A DNA stretch of 24,225 bases from MedAcidi-G1 sp002294285 (lineage in GTDB: Bacteria; Actinomycetota; Acidimicrobiia; Acidimicrobiales; MedAcidi-G1). Both the position numbers and the translations under genes were made by a program. Below, in pieces: positions 13,838-22,659 of the stretch; the first letter of the stretch is position 1; the number at the start of each line of letters is the position of its first letter. Under the pieces are notes generated by a model. That model was not told the origin of the DNA, searched no databases, and saw nothing but the letters and a program-made list of their open reading frames with translations. The DNA lies in assembly GCA_963999645.1 (NCBI GenBank), contig CAXEUY010000021.1, positions 1 through 24,225 of the forward strand, written 5' to 3'.

Positions 13838-15480
13838 TAATTAGAGAACTCTTCTTCCATTTGCAGCAACTGCGGGTTCCGTCCCTGTGCACGATGCAGA
13901 GCTGCTTCCATAAACGCTCTAAACAAAGGTGCAGGCCGATCTGGTCTGCTTTTGAACTCTGGGTGTGCTTGAGTAGCCACCCAGAAAGGATGATTTTTTA
14001 ACTCTATAAACTCGACCAAACGACCATCTGGTGATTCCCCCGAACAAACAAAATCTGTTTCTTCAAATTTTTGTCTGTATCGAGAGTTGAACTCATATCT
14101 GTGTCTATGTCTTTCAGAAACAACATCTTCACCGTAAATTTTTGAGACTTGAGACTCTGGTTTTAGTTGTGCCACGTAAGTTCCCAAACGCATAGTTCCA
14201 CCCATATCTGTTACCTCACGTTGGGATTCCATCAGGTCTATAACAGGGTGCGGAGTGGAGGGGTCAAACTCGCTTGAATGAGCTCTTTCAAGATTTAAAA
14301 CATTTCTTGCGAAATCTATGGTCATGCACTGCAAACCTAAACACAATCCAAGACAAGGGACTTCATATTCGCGGGCAAAACCTGCGGCAGCGATTTTCCC
14401 TTCGATTCCTCTTTCTCCGAAACCTCCTGGTATCACAATCCCGTCGAGATCTTTGAGTCTCCCCTCGCCGAGCATTCCTTCGACTTCTTCAGCTTGAATC
14501 CAATCAATTTCTACTTGAACTCCATGATGCGCACCAGCATGATTCAAAGCTTCCACGACAGATAAATAGGCGTCTACCAGGCTTACGTATTTTCCTATTA
14601 GTCCGATTTTCACTCTCGCAGTTGCTGAGATCACACGATCGACTAATGCACGCCAATCTTTAAGGTCAGGTTCTGGGTTGTCTAGATCTAATGAATCACA
14701 GATGTAGTTATCTAAACCTTCTTCATGAAGCAGTAAAGGTATTTCATAGAGACTGCTTGCGTCTGGCGCATTTACAACCCCTTCAAAAGGTACGTTAGAG
14801 AGAAGTGAGATTTTTCTCTCTAAGTCATCACTAATTGGTTCATCACTTCGACAAACAATTGCATGCGGTTGTATACCTGCGGAACGTAGAGCCGTTACTG
14901 AGTGTTGAGTTGGTTTGGTTTTATGTTCAGCAGATGGCCCTATAAATGGCACAAGAGTCACATGCACGTAACACACATTTCGCTCTCCTACGTCAAGTCG
15001 GAAACGTCTAATCGCCTCTAAAAAAGGCAGTATTTCTATATCGCCTACAGTTCCACCAATTTCTGTTATGAGAATGTCTGTATCATCAGTAGCTAATATT
15101 CTTATCCGTTTTTTAATTTCATCTGTTATGTGAGGAATGACCTGAACGGTTTTGCCTAAAAACTCGCCTTTTCTTTCGGCTGCGATTACCGAAGAATAAA
15201 TGGAGCCCGTTGTAGCGTTTGATTCTGTTGTCAGATTCTCATCGATAAATCTCTCATAGTGTCCTAAGTCAAGATCTGTTTCGCCGCCATCATCCGTAAC
15301 AAAAACTTCCCCGTGTTCAAACGGGTTCATTGTTCCGGGATCGACGTTTATATAAGGATCGAGTTTCTGAATTACTACCTTTAAGCCACGCTGCTTCAGA
15401 AGTCTTCCAAGGGAGGCTGCTGTGAGCCCTTTCCCGAGTCCGCTTGCAACTCCTCCCGTCACGAAGATGTGTTTCGTCAC
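13837..15480 (-). CDS. pyrG: CTP synthase
   Basis: CTP synthase aminates UTP to CTP using glutamine. The N-terminal synthetase domain (about 1-270) has the P-loop-like TGGVASGLGKG (8-18), KLDPYINVDPGTMNP and the GGTVGDIE motif (142-149). The C-terminal class I glutamine amidotransferase domain has the PGGFGERG loop (351-358), nucleophile C380 in LCLGLQ, and H506/E508 of the triad. Length (547) is normal. The start is GTG, with AAGGTG 8 nt upstream. In actinobacteria recN, steA and mctB usually lie between nadK and pyrG; here only 92 nt separate them. Confidence 0.98.
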   Translation of the reverse strand: MTKHIFVTGGVASGLGKGLTAASLGRLLKQRGLKVVIQKLDPYINVDPGTMNPFEHGEVFVTDDGGETDLDLGHYERFIDENLTTESNATTGSIYSSVIAAERKGEFLGKTVQVIPHITDEIKKRIRILATDDTDILITEIGGTVGDIEILPFLEAIRRFRLDVGERNVCYVHVTLVPFIGPSAEHKTKPTQHSVTALRSAGIQPHAIVCRSDEPISDDLERKISLLSNVPFEGVVNAPDASSLYEIPLLLHEEGLDNYICDSLDLDNPEPDLKDWRALVDRVISATARVKIGLIGKYVSLVDAYLSVVEALNHAGAHHGVQVEIDWIQAEEVEGMLGEGRLKDLDGIVIPGGFGERGIEGKIAAAGFAREYEVPCLGLCLGLQCMTIDFARNVLNLERAHSSEFDPSTPHPVIDLMESQREVTDMGGTMRLGTYVAQLKPESQVSKIYGEDVVSERHRHRYEFNSRYRQKFEETDFVCSGESPDGRLVEFIELKNHPFWVATQAHPEFKSRPDRPAPLFRAFMEAALHRAQGRNPQLLQMEEEFSN

Positions 15481-15572
15481 GGAAGTTCACCTTACAGGCA
15501 AAATGGCTTGACTGCTTGCACAATTGAAATTAGTGCCGTTTTTGCTTTCTTCAGAAAAATCTAAGTGATTTT

Positions 15573-16406
15573 CTATCTGTCTTCTAAACCGAACTTAGTT
15601 TTAAGAGGGTCCAAGAAGTTGCGCTTTCCAAATGTAACAAGCCTCGCTATCCGGTCTGAGCGCGTACAAACCACACGGTCATCTTTTCCTAGAACACTCA
15701 ATTCTCTACCGTCAGCGGTGCAAGTAGCCATTCGGTCTCCTAAAACTTGTAAATCCAATTCGGTGGATGGGGCTAGAACTAATGTCCTGTCAAACAACAT
15801 ATGTGGTGATACAGGTGTCAGTTGGATCGAATGGTGGCTCGCGTCCACAATCGGACCACGTGCCGAGAAGGCGTAAGCTGTGGATCCTGTGGGTGTGGAG
15901 ATAATTAATCCGTCTGCTGCATAGGAAGTGAAGAAAGAACCATCCATAGAAACGTTCATTCGAACTGTTTGACTTGCTGCTGTCCTCTCAAGCACAATCT
16001 CATTTAAAGCGTGATCTTCTATAGTTGATTGTTCTTTTTGTCTTTCAACTCGGACCTTAATCATCATCCTTTCTTCAAGATCGTAATCACCGTCGAGTGT
16101 CCTAATAACTGAATCAAAAGCTTCTGCAGGTTCAGCTGCAGTAAGGTATCCCAGTTGACCGAAATTTATTCCAAGAACAGGGGTGGGTCGACCATCTAAT
16201 AGATTTATTGCCCTGAGGATAGAACCATCTCCTCCCATACTCACAAGAAGATCGAGATCATCAACAAATCTTGACGGGTCTTCTTTTGAATCGTTTGATT
16301 GTCTTACACTGTGGCCTTTTTCTTTGAGGAGTTGAGCCAGTTCAACCGAATTAGCTATAGCTTCAGGTCGAAATTCGTGCACATAAAGTCCAACTTGTGA
16401 CATCAT
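15573..16406 (-). CDS. nadK: NAD kinase
   Basis: NAD kinase makes NADP from NAD and ATP or polyphosphate. The GGDGS motif (58-62), the conserved NE pair (LNEIVLER) and the glycine-rich block STPTGSTAYAFSARGP are present in a 277-residue protein of usual length. The first of two tandem ATG codons (16406) overlaps the tlyA TGA as ATGA, so it is coupled to tlyA. tlyA-nadK-recN is the standard order in Gram-positive bacteria; recN is missing here, and the 92 nt to pyrG hold no gene remnant that I can recognise. Confidence 0.97.
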   Translation of the reverse strand: MMSQVGLYVHEFRPEAIANSVELAQLLKEKGHSVRQSNDSKEDPSRFVDDLDLLVSMGGDGSILRAINLLDGRPTPVLGINFGQLGYLTAAEPAEAFDSVIRTLDGDYDLEERMMIKVRVERQKEQSTIEDHALNEIVLERTAASQTVRMNVSMDGSFFTSYAADGLIISTPTGSTAYAFSARGPIVDASHHSIQLTPVSPHMLFDRTLVLAPSTELDLQVLGDRMATCTADGRELSVLGKDDRVVCTRSDRIARLVTFGKRNFLDPLKTKFGLEDR

Positions 16407-17203
16407 CCCTCACTTTTCTGCATAGCTAAAGAAATTGCCTCGGAAACTCCGACTTCTACTTGTGTAGTCTCAGGCTTGACATGTAAAAAGAATTCAACAT
16501 TACCTTCTGAACCCTTGATTGGTGATGGCATACATTCAATTATGGCAGCATCATAGGAATTAATTGAATCCTTCACTCTCCAAAGGACTTCTTCCCATAT
16601 TTGAGGGTTGCTGATAACCCCTCTGCCTTTATCCACTTCTTTTTTTCCTGCTTCAAACTGTGGTTTAACTAAAAGAAGCATGTCGCTGCCTTTAGAGACC
16701 AGAGAAAAAAGTTCACTCATGACTGTACGTAGTGAGATGAAAGCTAAATCTGCTGTCAAAATCTGAAAAGGAGCTCCTATTTTTTCTGCTTCAAGTGATC
16801 TAACGTCAGTCTGTTCAAGCACTGTGGCCCTTGGGTCTGCAATGATCTTTTCGTGCATTTGACCTTTGCCTACATCTATGGCTAGAACAGAATCTGCTCC
16901 GTGTTGTAAGAGACAATCAGTAAAACCACCTGTACTGGCCCCTACATCAATGCAGCTTTTCGATGTGACATCAACTTCAAATTCTTCTAGAGCAGCTTCT
17001 AGTTTCCCGCCTGCCCTGCTTACATACTTTGGTAGAGAGTCGATAATTTTTAACGGCTGACTGGCCTCAACAAGCCTGGATGACTTTAGCGCAGGTGCCC
17101 CTGCGACGAGAACCTTACCGGATGCAATTAGAGACTGTGCTATTTCGCGAGATTCCACTAAACCTCTTCTCACCATTTCGAGATCAAGTCTTCGACGAGT
17201 CAT
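16403..17203 (-). CDS. tlyA: TlyA-type rRNA 2'-O-methyltransferase
   Basis: A 266-residue protein with an N-terminal S4 RNA-binding domain (about 1-60) and an FtsJ/RrmJ-like SAM methyltransferase domain (DVGASTGGFTD at 86-96, AIDVGKGQ at 108-115, KPQFEAGK near 200). TlyA proteins methylate the ribose of cytidines in 23S, and in some species 16S, rRNA and are known as determinants of capreomycin sensitivity in mycobacteria. Whether this one acts on one or both subunits cannot be told. Both ends overlap neighbours as ATGA (HAD phosphatase upstream, nadK downstream). Confidence 0.95.
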   Translation of the reverse strand: MTRRRLDLEMVRRGLVESREIAQSLIASGKVLVAGAPALKSSRLVEASQPLKIIDSLPKYVSRAGGKLEAALEEFEVDVTSKSCIDVGASTGGFTDCLLQHGADSVLAIDVGKGQMHEKIIADPRATVLEQTDVRSLEAEKIGAPFQILTADLAFISLRTVMSELFSLVSKGSDMLLLVKPQFEAGKKEVDKGRGVISNPQIWEEVLWRVKDSINSYDAAIIECMPSPIKGSEGNVEFFLHVKPETTQVEVGVSEAISLAMQKSEG

Positions 17204-17946
17204 GTGGAGAAAATTTGGTCTACTAATTCAGGTAAATTGTTAGCCAATTTGTCATGAGGTGGTTCCACTGGAAGATCTGAGTCTTTTGTGACTCCGCTCA
17301 AAACCAACCCGAATTCCCATCCCATGTTTTTTGCGAACTTTCCGTCGGTATCTGGTCGATCACCTACCATTATCCCATCGGAGCCACCTAATTTGTTTAA
17401 CAGGTCGCACATAGGTTGATAAGGTTTTCCTGCGACTAGTGGAGTTACCCCAGTTGCTGCCACCAATGAAGCAAGGATAGAACCAGCACCAGGTCTTATC
17501 CCATCATGTGAAGGGTAAGTCAGGTCATCGTTGGTGGCGAGCAGCCGTGCTCCTCCGTCAATAGCTTGCAGAGCTGCAGTTAGTTTCCAGTAATCAAAAT
17601 CCTCATGAAAACCGACCACTACTGAGTCGGCTTTACCCTCTTTAACTGTTTTTACTCCTACTTTTTCCATTTCTTCAATCGCGCCTTTTCCGCAGAGAGT
17701 TAGGACTGTCTCTTCTGGGCTTAGTAAAGCAGCTACAGCCATGGCAGAAGTAATTACACCACCGTCGGCATCAATATTAAATGAGTTAAGTTTCTCTTCT
17801 ACTTCAGATACTGTTCGTCCTGAATTGTTTGTTACGAAAAAGACTCTTTCGCCTTCTTTTCTGATTCGTCTGATCGCTTCTTCTGCTCCTGGTATGACTT
17901 GATCTCCAAGCCAAACAACTCCATCGAGGTCAAGAGCCCAAGTCAT
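17200..17946 (-). CDS. HAD-IIA family phosphatase (NagD-like)
   Basis: The nucleophile motif DLDGV is at 6-10, motif II appears in VTNNSG (about 39-44), the motif III Lys in AGKPYQP and the motif IV Asp pair in MVGDRPDTDG. A cap domain of the IIA type lies between motifs II and III. Family members dephosphorylate small sugar or glycerol phosphates; the equivalent gene before tlyA in mycobacteria is a glycerol-3-phosphate phosphatase, so that is the likeliest activity. The 248-residue length is on the short side. AAAGGA 7-8 nt before the ATG is a good ribosome site. It lies 26 nt after korB. Confidence 0.9.
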   Translation of the reverse strand: MTWALDLDGVVWLGDQVIPGAEEAIRRIRKEGERVFFVTNNSGRTVSEVEEKLNSFNIDADGGVITSAMAVAALLSPEETVLTLCGKGAIEEMEKVGVKTVKEGKADSVVVGFHEDFDYWKLTAALQAIDGGARLLATNDDLTYPSHDGIRPGAGSILASLVAATGVTPLVAGKPYQPMCDLLNKLGGSDGIMVGDRPDTDGKFAKNMGWEFGLVLSGVTKDSDLPVEPPHDKLANNLPELVDQIFST

Positions 17947-17972
17947 ACGTTAATCCTTTTGGAATTAAGGAT

Positions 17973-18995
17973 TCAGACCTCCCAAGTTGGCAAGGAATGT
18001 AAAAGTTCGTTCAAATCAGCTTTTCCTTGGTCTTCAACTACTCCGTCAATCTGAGCTTTAAGAGATACAGCATATTCGTCTCGTTCAACAGCTCTAAATA
18101 CTCCCATTGGGGTTGGAGTGTCTGGAGTTTCACTAAGACGTGACAAAGCGAAAGCCCTTGAGGGGTCTTCCCGGCTTTCATCATGAACCAAAATGGAATC
18201 AAGGCCTACTTCGTCAACATTAACTATTGAAACTTCACCATCGTCTGCCATAACGCCAAACTGCTTTTCGCTTCCAAAAAGAATCGGTTCGCCGTGATCC
18301 AGATTTATCAACATGTCATCACGAGCATCTTTTTTTGTTATCGCAGCAAAAGCACCATCATTGAATACATTGCAGTTCTGTAAGACCTCCACGAATGAAG
18401 CTCCTTTGTGATCGTGGGCTCTTCTAAACATGTCCTGCATGTGTCCTCGATCCATATCGTGGGTTCTTGCCACAAAAGTGGCTTCAGACCCGAGAGCTAC
18501 ACTTAATGGGTTTAGGGGCTTTGCTATCAGGCCTATCGGGGATGACTTTGTAACTTTTCCAACTTCACTTGTAGGCGAAAACTGTCCTTTAGTAAGGCCA
18601 TATATCTGGTTGTTAAACAACAGTATGTTTATGTTCACATTTCTTCTCAAGGCATGAACTAAATGGTTTCCTCCAATCGAAAGCATGTCTCCGTCTCCGC
18701 CAACTACCCATACATCAAGATCAGGCCTCGCTAGCGCCAGTCCAGTTGCAATAGCAGGAGCGCGTCCATGAATACTGTGCATTCCATAAGTGTTCATGTA
18801 GTAGGGGAAGCGTGCTGCACACCCTATTCCGGAGACAAATACTGTTTTTTCTCGTTCTATTCCAAGTTCCGGCATTAAGAGTTGGAGCGCTGTCAAAATT
18901 GAGTAGTCACCACAACCTGGACACCATCTAACCTCTTGATCGCTAGTCCAATCAGCTTTTGTAGTTTGACTTGAATCGGTTTTGGTATTAGTCAT
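17973..18995 (-). CDS. korB: 2-Oxoacid (2-oxoglutarate):ferredoxin oxidoreductase, beta subunit
   Basis: The beta subunit binds thiamine diphosphate and a [4Fe-4S] cluster. Visible are CPGCGDY (C25, C28), GIGC (C59), a fourth Cys near residue 208 (LQNCNVF), the TPP/Mg motif GGDGDML...GGN (99-110), and FNNQIYGLTKGQFSPTS (127-143), typical of the 2-oxoglutarate type. With KorA it decarboxylates 2-oxoglutarate to succinyl-CoA while reducing ferredoxin, a TCA-cycle step that can replace the dehydrogenase complex in actinobacteria. It overlaps korA by 8 nt. No ferredoxin gene is adjacent. The exact 2-oxoacid is a family-based call. Confidence 0.95.
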   Translation of the reverse strand: MTNTKTDSSQTTKADWTSDQEVRWCPGCGDYSILTALQLLMPELGIEREKTVFVSGIGCAARFPYYMNTYGMHSIHGRAPAIATGLALARPDLDVWVVGGDGDMLSIGGNHLVHALRRNVNINILLFNNQIYGLTKGQFSPTSEVGKVTKSSPIGLIAKPLNPLSVALGSEATFVARTHDMDRGHMQDMFRRAHDHKGASFVEVLQNCNVFNDGAFAAITKKDARDDMLINLDHGEPILFGSEKQFGVMADDGEVSIVNVDEVGLDSILVHDESREDPSRAFALSRLSETPDTPTPMGVFRAVERDEYAVSLKAQIDGVVEDQGKADLNELLHSLPTWEV

Positions 18996-21342
18996 CTAAT
19001 GTCTCCCGGAGCACAAGATCGAGCTCTGCCGCAGTGAAAGGAACTCCTTTTACTTTTGTGACAGATTTTGCATCTACTAGATACTCTGCTCTGATTATTT
19101 TACTTAATTGTCCCAAATTCATCTCGGGAACTATGACCTTTTTAGCTTTGGATAAAAGTTCTCCAAGATTATTTGGGAATGGGTTCAAGTGCCTCAAATG
19201 AACATGTCCCACTTTGTAACCATCTTTACATGCACGCCCTACAGCGCCTTTTATCGCACCCCATGTTGAGCCCCAACCAACCACCAAAAGCTCGTAGTCC
19301 TGCGACCCGTCAACTTCGAGGTCAGGTACTTTAACTTTCTGGACGCGTTCTTGCCTTAAATCAACCATATATCCGTGATTTTCCGGATCGTAGCTGATGT
19401 TTCCAGTACCATCTTCTTTTTCAATTCCACCGATTCTGTGCATGAGGTCTGGTGTTCCTGGTAGAGCCCAGTCTCGAGCAAGATTCTCATCACGCATATA
19501 CGGCCAGAAAACGCCATCCCCATCTTCATTGGTTTGATTAAATTCCGTTGCAAATTCAACATGTATCTGTGGCAATGTTGACGGGTCAGGCAACAACCAT
19601 GGCTCTGAACTGTTAGCCAAATATCCGTCGGTTAATAGAATCACTGGCGTTCTGTGTGTTAATGCAATCCTTGCCGCTTCAATCGCTACATCGAAACAAT
19701 CTGAAGGCGTGCTAGCAGACACGATGGGAAGTGGAGCTTCACCATGTCTTCCATACATAGCAAGTAGAAGATCTGAAGCCTCAGTTTTTGTAGGTAAACC
19801 GGTCGAAGGTCCACCGCGTTGCACATCAACGACAATGAGAGGTAACTCTAGTGAAACCGCTAAGCCTAAAGTCTCTGATTTAAGGGCAACTCCGGGACCG
19901 CTGGTGGTCGTAACTCCCAGATATCCCCCATAGGCGGCACCAAGCGCAGAACCTATAGCTGCTATCTCGTCTTCCGCTTGGAAAGTCATAACGCCATGCC
20001 TCTTATGGCGAACTAGCTCATGAAGAATGTCAGAAGCAGGAGTGATTGGATAGGTGCCTAAGAAAAGGGGTCGGGTTGAAAGGTGGCTAGCTGCTATCAG
20101 CCCCCATGACAAAGCAGTATTTCCAGTAATACTCGTATAGGTTCCTGACGGGAGGGGAGCCGCTTTGATAGCCACCCTTTGGTCCCCTAGTTCAGCAGTT
20201 TCTCCAAAAGCATGACCAGCCTGAAAGGCTGCTCTATTTGCTGCGATAACCAAGTCTTTACCCTGAAATTTTTCATCAATCCAGTCAAGAGTTGGTTCAA
20301 CGGGTCTGCTGTACATCCAAGAAACAAGTCCTAAAGCGAAAAAATTCTTTGAACGGTCTGCGTCTCGAGGTTTCACGCCCAAGTCTTTACAGACTTCTTT
20401 GGTTAATTCGGTCATTGGAACTTTGATAACACGATACCCATCTAGTTCTGAACCTTCTTCTAGAGGATTGTGACTGTATCCAGCCTTCTCAAGATTTCTT
20501 TCTTCAAAAGTATCTTCGTTGACGATTACCGTTCCGCCATTTACCAACAAGCCGAGATCTGATTTTAAAGCTGCAGGATTCATGGCCACTAGCACAGCTG
20601 GGGCGTCTCCGGGAGTGGTTATGTCGTGATCCGATATCTGAACTTGAAAAGCTGAAACTCCAGCCAATGTTCCGGCAGGAGCTCTGATCTCCGCAGGGAA
20701 CTCTGGAAGTGTGGCTAAATCGTTCCCTGCCAGTGCGCTGGCATTGGTAAACCGGTCACCGGTCAACTGCATTCCATCGCCTGAATCACCGGCGAACCTT
20801 ATTATGACTTTTTCGACCAGTTCCGCATCAGTTGGGATCACCTGACTTACGCTACCACGTGCGGGAGTTCCTTGATAAGCAGCGGGGTCATCCGAAGCAG
20901 GAACTTCAGGGCGAGACCAACTCGTCATTTCAGCAAGATTATCGGCAAGCTCTCGCCACTCAGCTGGATCCCAACCTTCGGCCACACCAAGCACTGACCC
21001 GTCTTGACGCACAACAGCGAACGAAGGTAGCGACTTAACTGCCAGCTCTTTGACTAGTTTTCTTTCTCTGTCAACAAAAGTAAGAATTCTGTCAGGAAGT
21101 GGACCTAGAAAACTTGCAGCTCCTTCGGGATCAGAACCAGCCACAACAAGAGCTACTCTTACATCCGCTCCCTGAAAATGACTTAGTATTCGATCCGCTG
21201 TGTCAAGTATCCATGAACTCTCAAGTGTGTATGGATCAAGAATTACCATTGCCATCGGAAATGTGGTTAGAGAATCTCCAAAAAGAGTTTTAGCACCTTC
21301 TATTTCTTGAATCTCAACATCCAAAATTGAAAACGTGGTCAC
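18988..21342 (-). CDS. korA: 2-Oxoacid:ferredoxin oxidoreductase, fused gamma-alpha subunit with extra N-terminal domain
   Basis: Residues about 178-385 form the gamma domain (IRFAGDSGDGMQ at 181-192) and about 405-784 the alpha domain (YPITPAS at 431-437, TSGPG at 480-484, RGGPSTGLPTKTEA at 509-522). This is the usual fused gamma-alpha subunit, which in other actinobacteria is about 610-650 residues. This protein has 784, because about 145 extra residues precede it. The extra part has a hydrophobic strand, a helix and a late SLPSFAVVRQDG...EGWDPAEW segment that resemble the cis-Pro half of a thioredoxin fold, but it contains no cysteine. A Pro/Ser/Ala linker (about 146-175) joins the two parts. 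The start is GTG with AAGGA 7 nt upstream, so the extension is genuinely translated. korB follows with an 8-nt overlap. Confidence 0.95.
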   Translation of the reverse strand: MTTFSILDVEIQEIEGAKTLFGDSLTTFPMAMVILDPYTLESSWILDTADRILSHFQGADVRVALVVAGSDPEGAASFLGPLPDRILTFVDRERKLVKELAVKSLPSFAVVRQDGSVLGVAEGWDPAEWRELADNLAEMTSWSRPEVPASDDPAAYQGTPARGSVSQVIPTDAELVEKVIIRFAGDSGDGMQLTGDRFTNASALAGNDLATLPEFPAEIRAPAGTLAGVSAFQVQISDHDITTPGDAPAVLVAMNPAALKSDLGLLVNGGTVIVNEDTFEERNLEKAGYSHNPLEEGSELDGYRVIKVPMTELTKEVCKDLGVKPRDADRSKNFFALGLVSWMYSRPVEPTLDWIDEKFQGKDLVIAANRAAFQAGHAFGETAELGDQRVAIKAAPLPSGTYTSITGNTALSWGLIAASHLSTRPLFLGTYPITPASDILHELVRHKRHGVMTFQAEDEIAAIGSALGAAYGGYLGVTTTSGPGVALKSETLGLAVSLELPLIVVDVQRGGPSTGLPTKTEASDLLLAMYGRHGEAPLPIVSASTPSDCFDVAIEAARIALTHRTPVILLTDGYLANSSEPWLLPDPSTLPQIHVEFATEFNQTNEDGDGVFWPYMRDENLARDWALPGTPDLMHRIGGIEKEDGTGNISYDPENHGYMVDLRQERVQKVKVPDLEVDGSQDYELLVVGWGSTWGAIKGAVGRACKDGYKVGHVHLRHLNPFPNNLGELLSKAKKVIVPEMNLGQLSKIIRAEYLVDAKSVTKVKGVPFTAAELDLVLRETLDD

Positions 21343-21511
21343 TTATTTTCCTTAATTAATTCACGTAGATGGGAACTAGTCAATACCTGAACACTAACCA
21401 ATCATTAATGACTTAGCTATGACCATTTAGAAAGATATTTACAAGCACGAAAATAACTTACACAGAAAAAACGGTTATAAGACATCAAGATTTAAATTCA
21501 AACTAGAGAGC

Positions 21512-22564
21512 TCAAGCTATAGAAATGGAGTCGTCCAGGTAAACGTCCTGAATTGCATTCAGAAGCTCAACACCCTCACTTAGAGGGCGTTGAAAAGCCT
21601 TTCTTCCACTTATCAAACCCATGCCGCCTGCACGCTTATTGATCACAGCCGTCTTTACTGCTTCTTGTAAATCACTTTCACCTGACGAAGCGCCACCACT
21701 ATTAATCAAACCGACTCTCCCCATATAGCAATTTGCTACCTGCCATCTACACAAATCTATTGGATGGTCTGTCGTGAGTTCTTCGTATACAAGAGGGTGA
21801 GTTTTCCCATAGCCCTCAATGTCATTAAATCCTCCGTTGACTTCAGGAAGTTTCTGCTTGATTACATCCGCTTCAATCGTCACTCCTATGTGATTGGCTT
21901 GTCCGGTCACGTCAGCAGCTGTGTGATAGTCGGTACCGTCTTTGTTGAACCCAGAATTCCTCAAATAACACCAGAGAACTGTAAACATTCCCAGTTGATG
22001 AGCCAAAGCAAAAGCCTCACTTACCTCAACTATCTGTCTCGTAGCCTCTTCAGAACCGAAATATATAGTCGCTCCAACTCCTGCTGCTCCCAAGTCATAG
22101 GCCTGTTCAACCGTCCCGTACATAACCTGATCAAATTTGTTGGGCAAAGTAAGCAATTCATTGTGATTCAGTTTCACGATAAAAGGAATACGGTGTGCAT
22201 ATTTTCTTGAAACAGCGCCTAGAACACCAAAAGTTGTTGCTACAGCATTGCATCCGCCTTCTATGGCAAGTTCAACTATATTTTTTGGATCGAAATAATT
22301 AGGATTAGGCGCGAAAGAAGCCGCTGCCGAATGTTCAATACCCTGATCAACAGGCAAAATTGACACATATCCTGTTCCCGCGAGTCGACCATGGTCTAGA
22401 AGCGACTGATAATTTCTCATGACCTGTGGATTTCTGTCAGTTTGACTAAAAATTTCAGTTACGAAATTGGGTCCTGGCGTAGTTAAAAGTTCTGCAGGTA
22501 TCGCCTTAGACGAATGCTCTAACAGATAACCGGCCTCGTCTCCAAGAATTTTTTGAACATCCAT
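21512..22564 (-). CDS. fbaB: Class I fructose-bisphosphate aldolase, archaeal/FbaB (DhnA) type
   Basis: A 350-residue TIM-barrel aldolase of the DhnA/FbaB family that interconverts fructose-1,6-bisphosphate with DHAP and glyceraldehyde-3-phosphate through a Schiff-base lysine, probably K236 in the ADVIKQK motif. Other signatures are LPVDQGIEHS (70-79), LNHNELL, and the phosphate-binding NSGGASSGESDL (288-299) and LISGRKAFQRP (317-327) loops. No metal-binding class II aldolase is present in the window, so this may be the main glycolytic or gluconeogenic aldolase. AGAGG 10 nt before the ATG is the ribosome site, and TAATAT some 19 nt further upstream could be a -10 box. It stands between korA (169 nt) and the TPR gene (95 nt) as its own unit. 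Confidence 0.95.
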   Translation of the reverse strand: MDVQKILGDEAGYLLEHSSKAIPAELLTTPGPNFVTEIFSQTDRNPQVMRNYQSLLDHGRLAGTGYVSILPVDQGIEHSAAASFAPNPNYFDPKNIVELAIEGGCNAVATTFGVLGAVSRKYAHRIPFIVKLNHNELLTLPNKFDQVMYGTVEQAYDLGAAGVGATIYFGSEEATRQIVEVSEAFALAHQLGMFTVLWCYLRNSGFNKDGTDYHTAADVTGQANHIGVTIEADVIKQKLPEVNGGFNDIEGYGKTHPLVYEELTTDHPIDLCRWQVANCYMGRVGLINSGGASSGESDLQEAVKTAVINKRAGGMGLISGRKAFQRPLSEGVELLNAIQDVYLDDSISIA

Positions 22565-22659
22565 TCTGTAAGTCCTCTCAAATATTAGAAGTATGATGCC
22601 ACAGTTTTACCTTAGGCGCTTTGGCGCAAAGAGATGAACTTTTTTTGCACTTTAGTAAA

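Noticed and set aside
15481..15572. Possible recN remnant between nadK and pyrG
   Set aside because: The 92-nt gap is too short and shows no recognisable RecN motif in any frame.
21764..22210. Plus-strand open frame of 148 codons opposite fbaB
   Set aside because: Overlaps the catalytic core of a clear aldolase gene; no motif or ribosome site of its own.
22619..22631. CTTTG-GCG-CAAAG inverted repeat between the TPR gene and fbaB
   Set aside because: Only 5 bp of stem and no T-run, so I cannot call it a terminator or operator.
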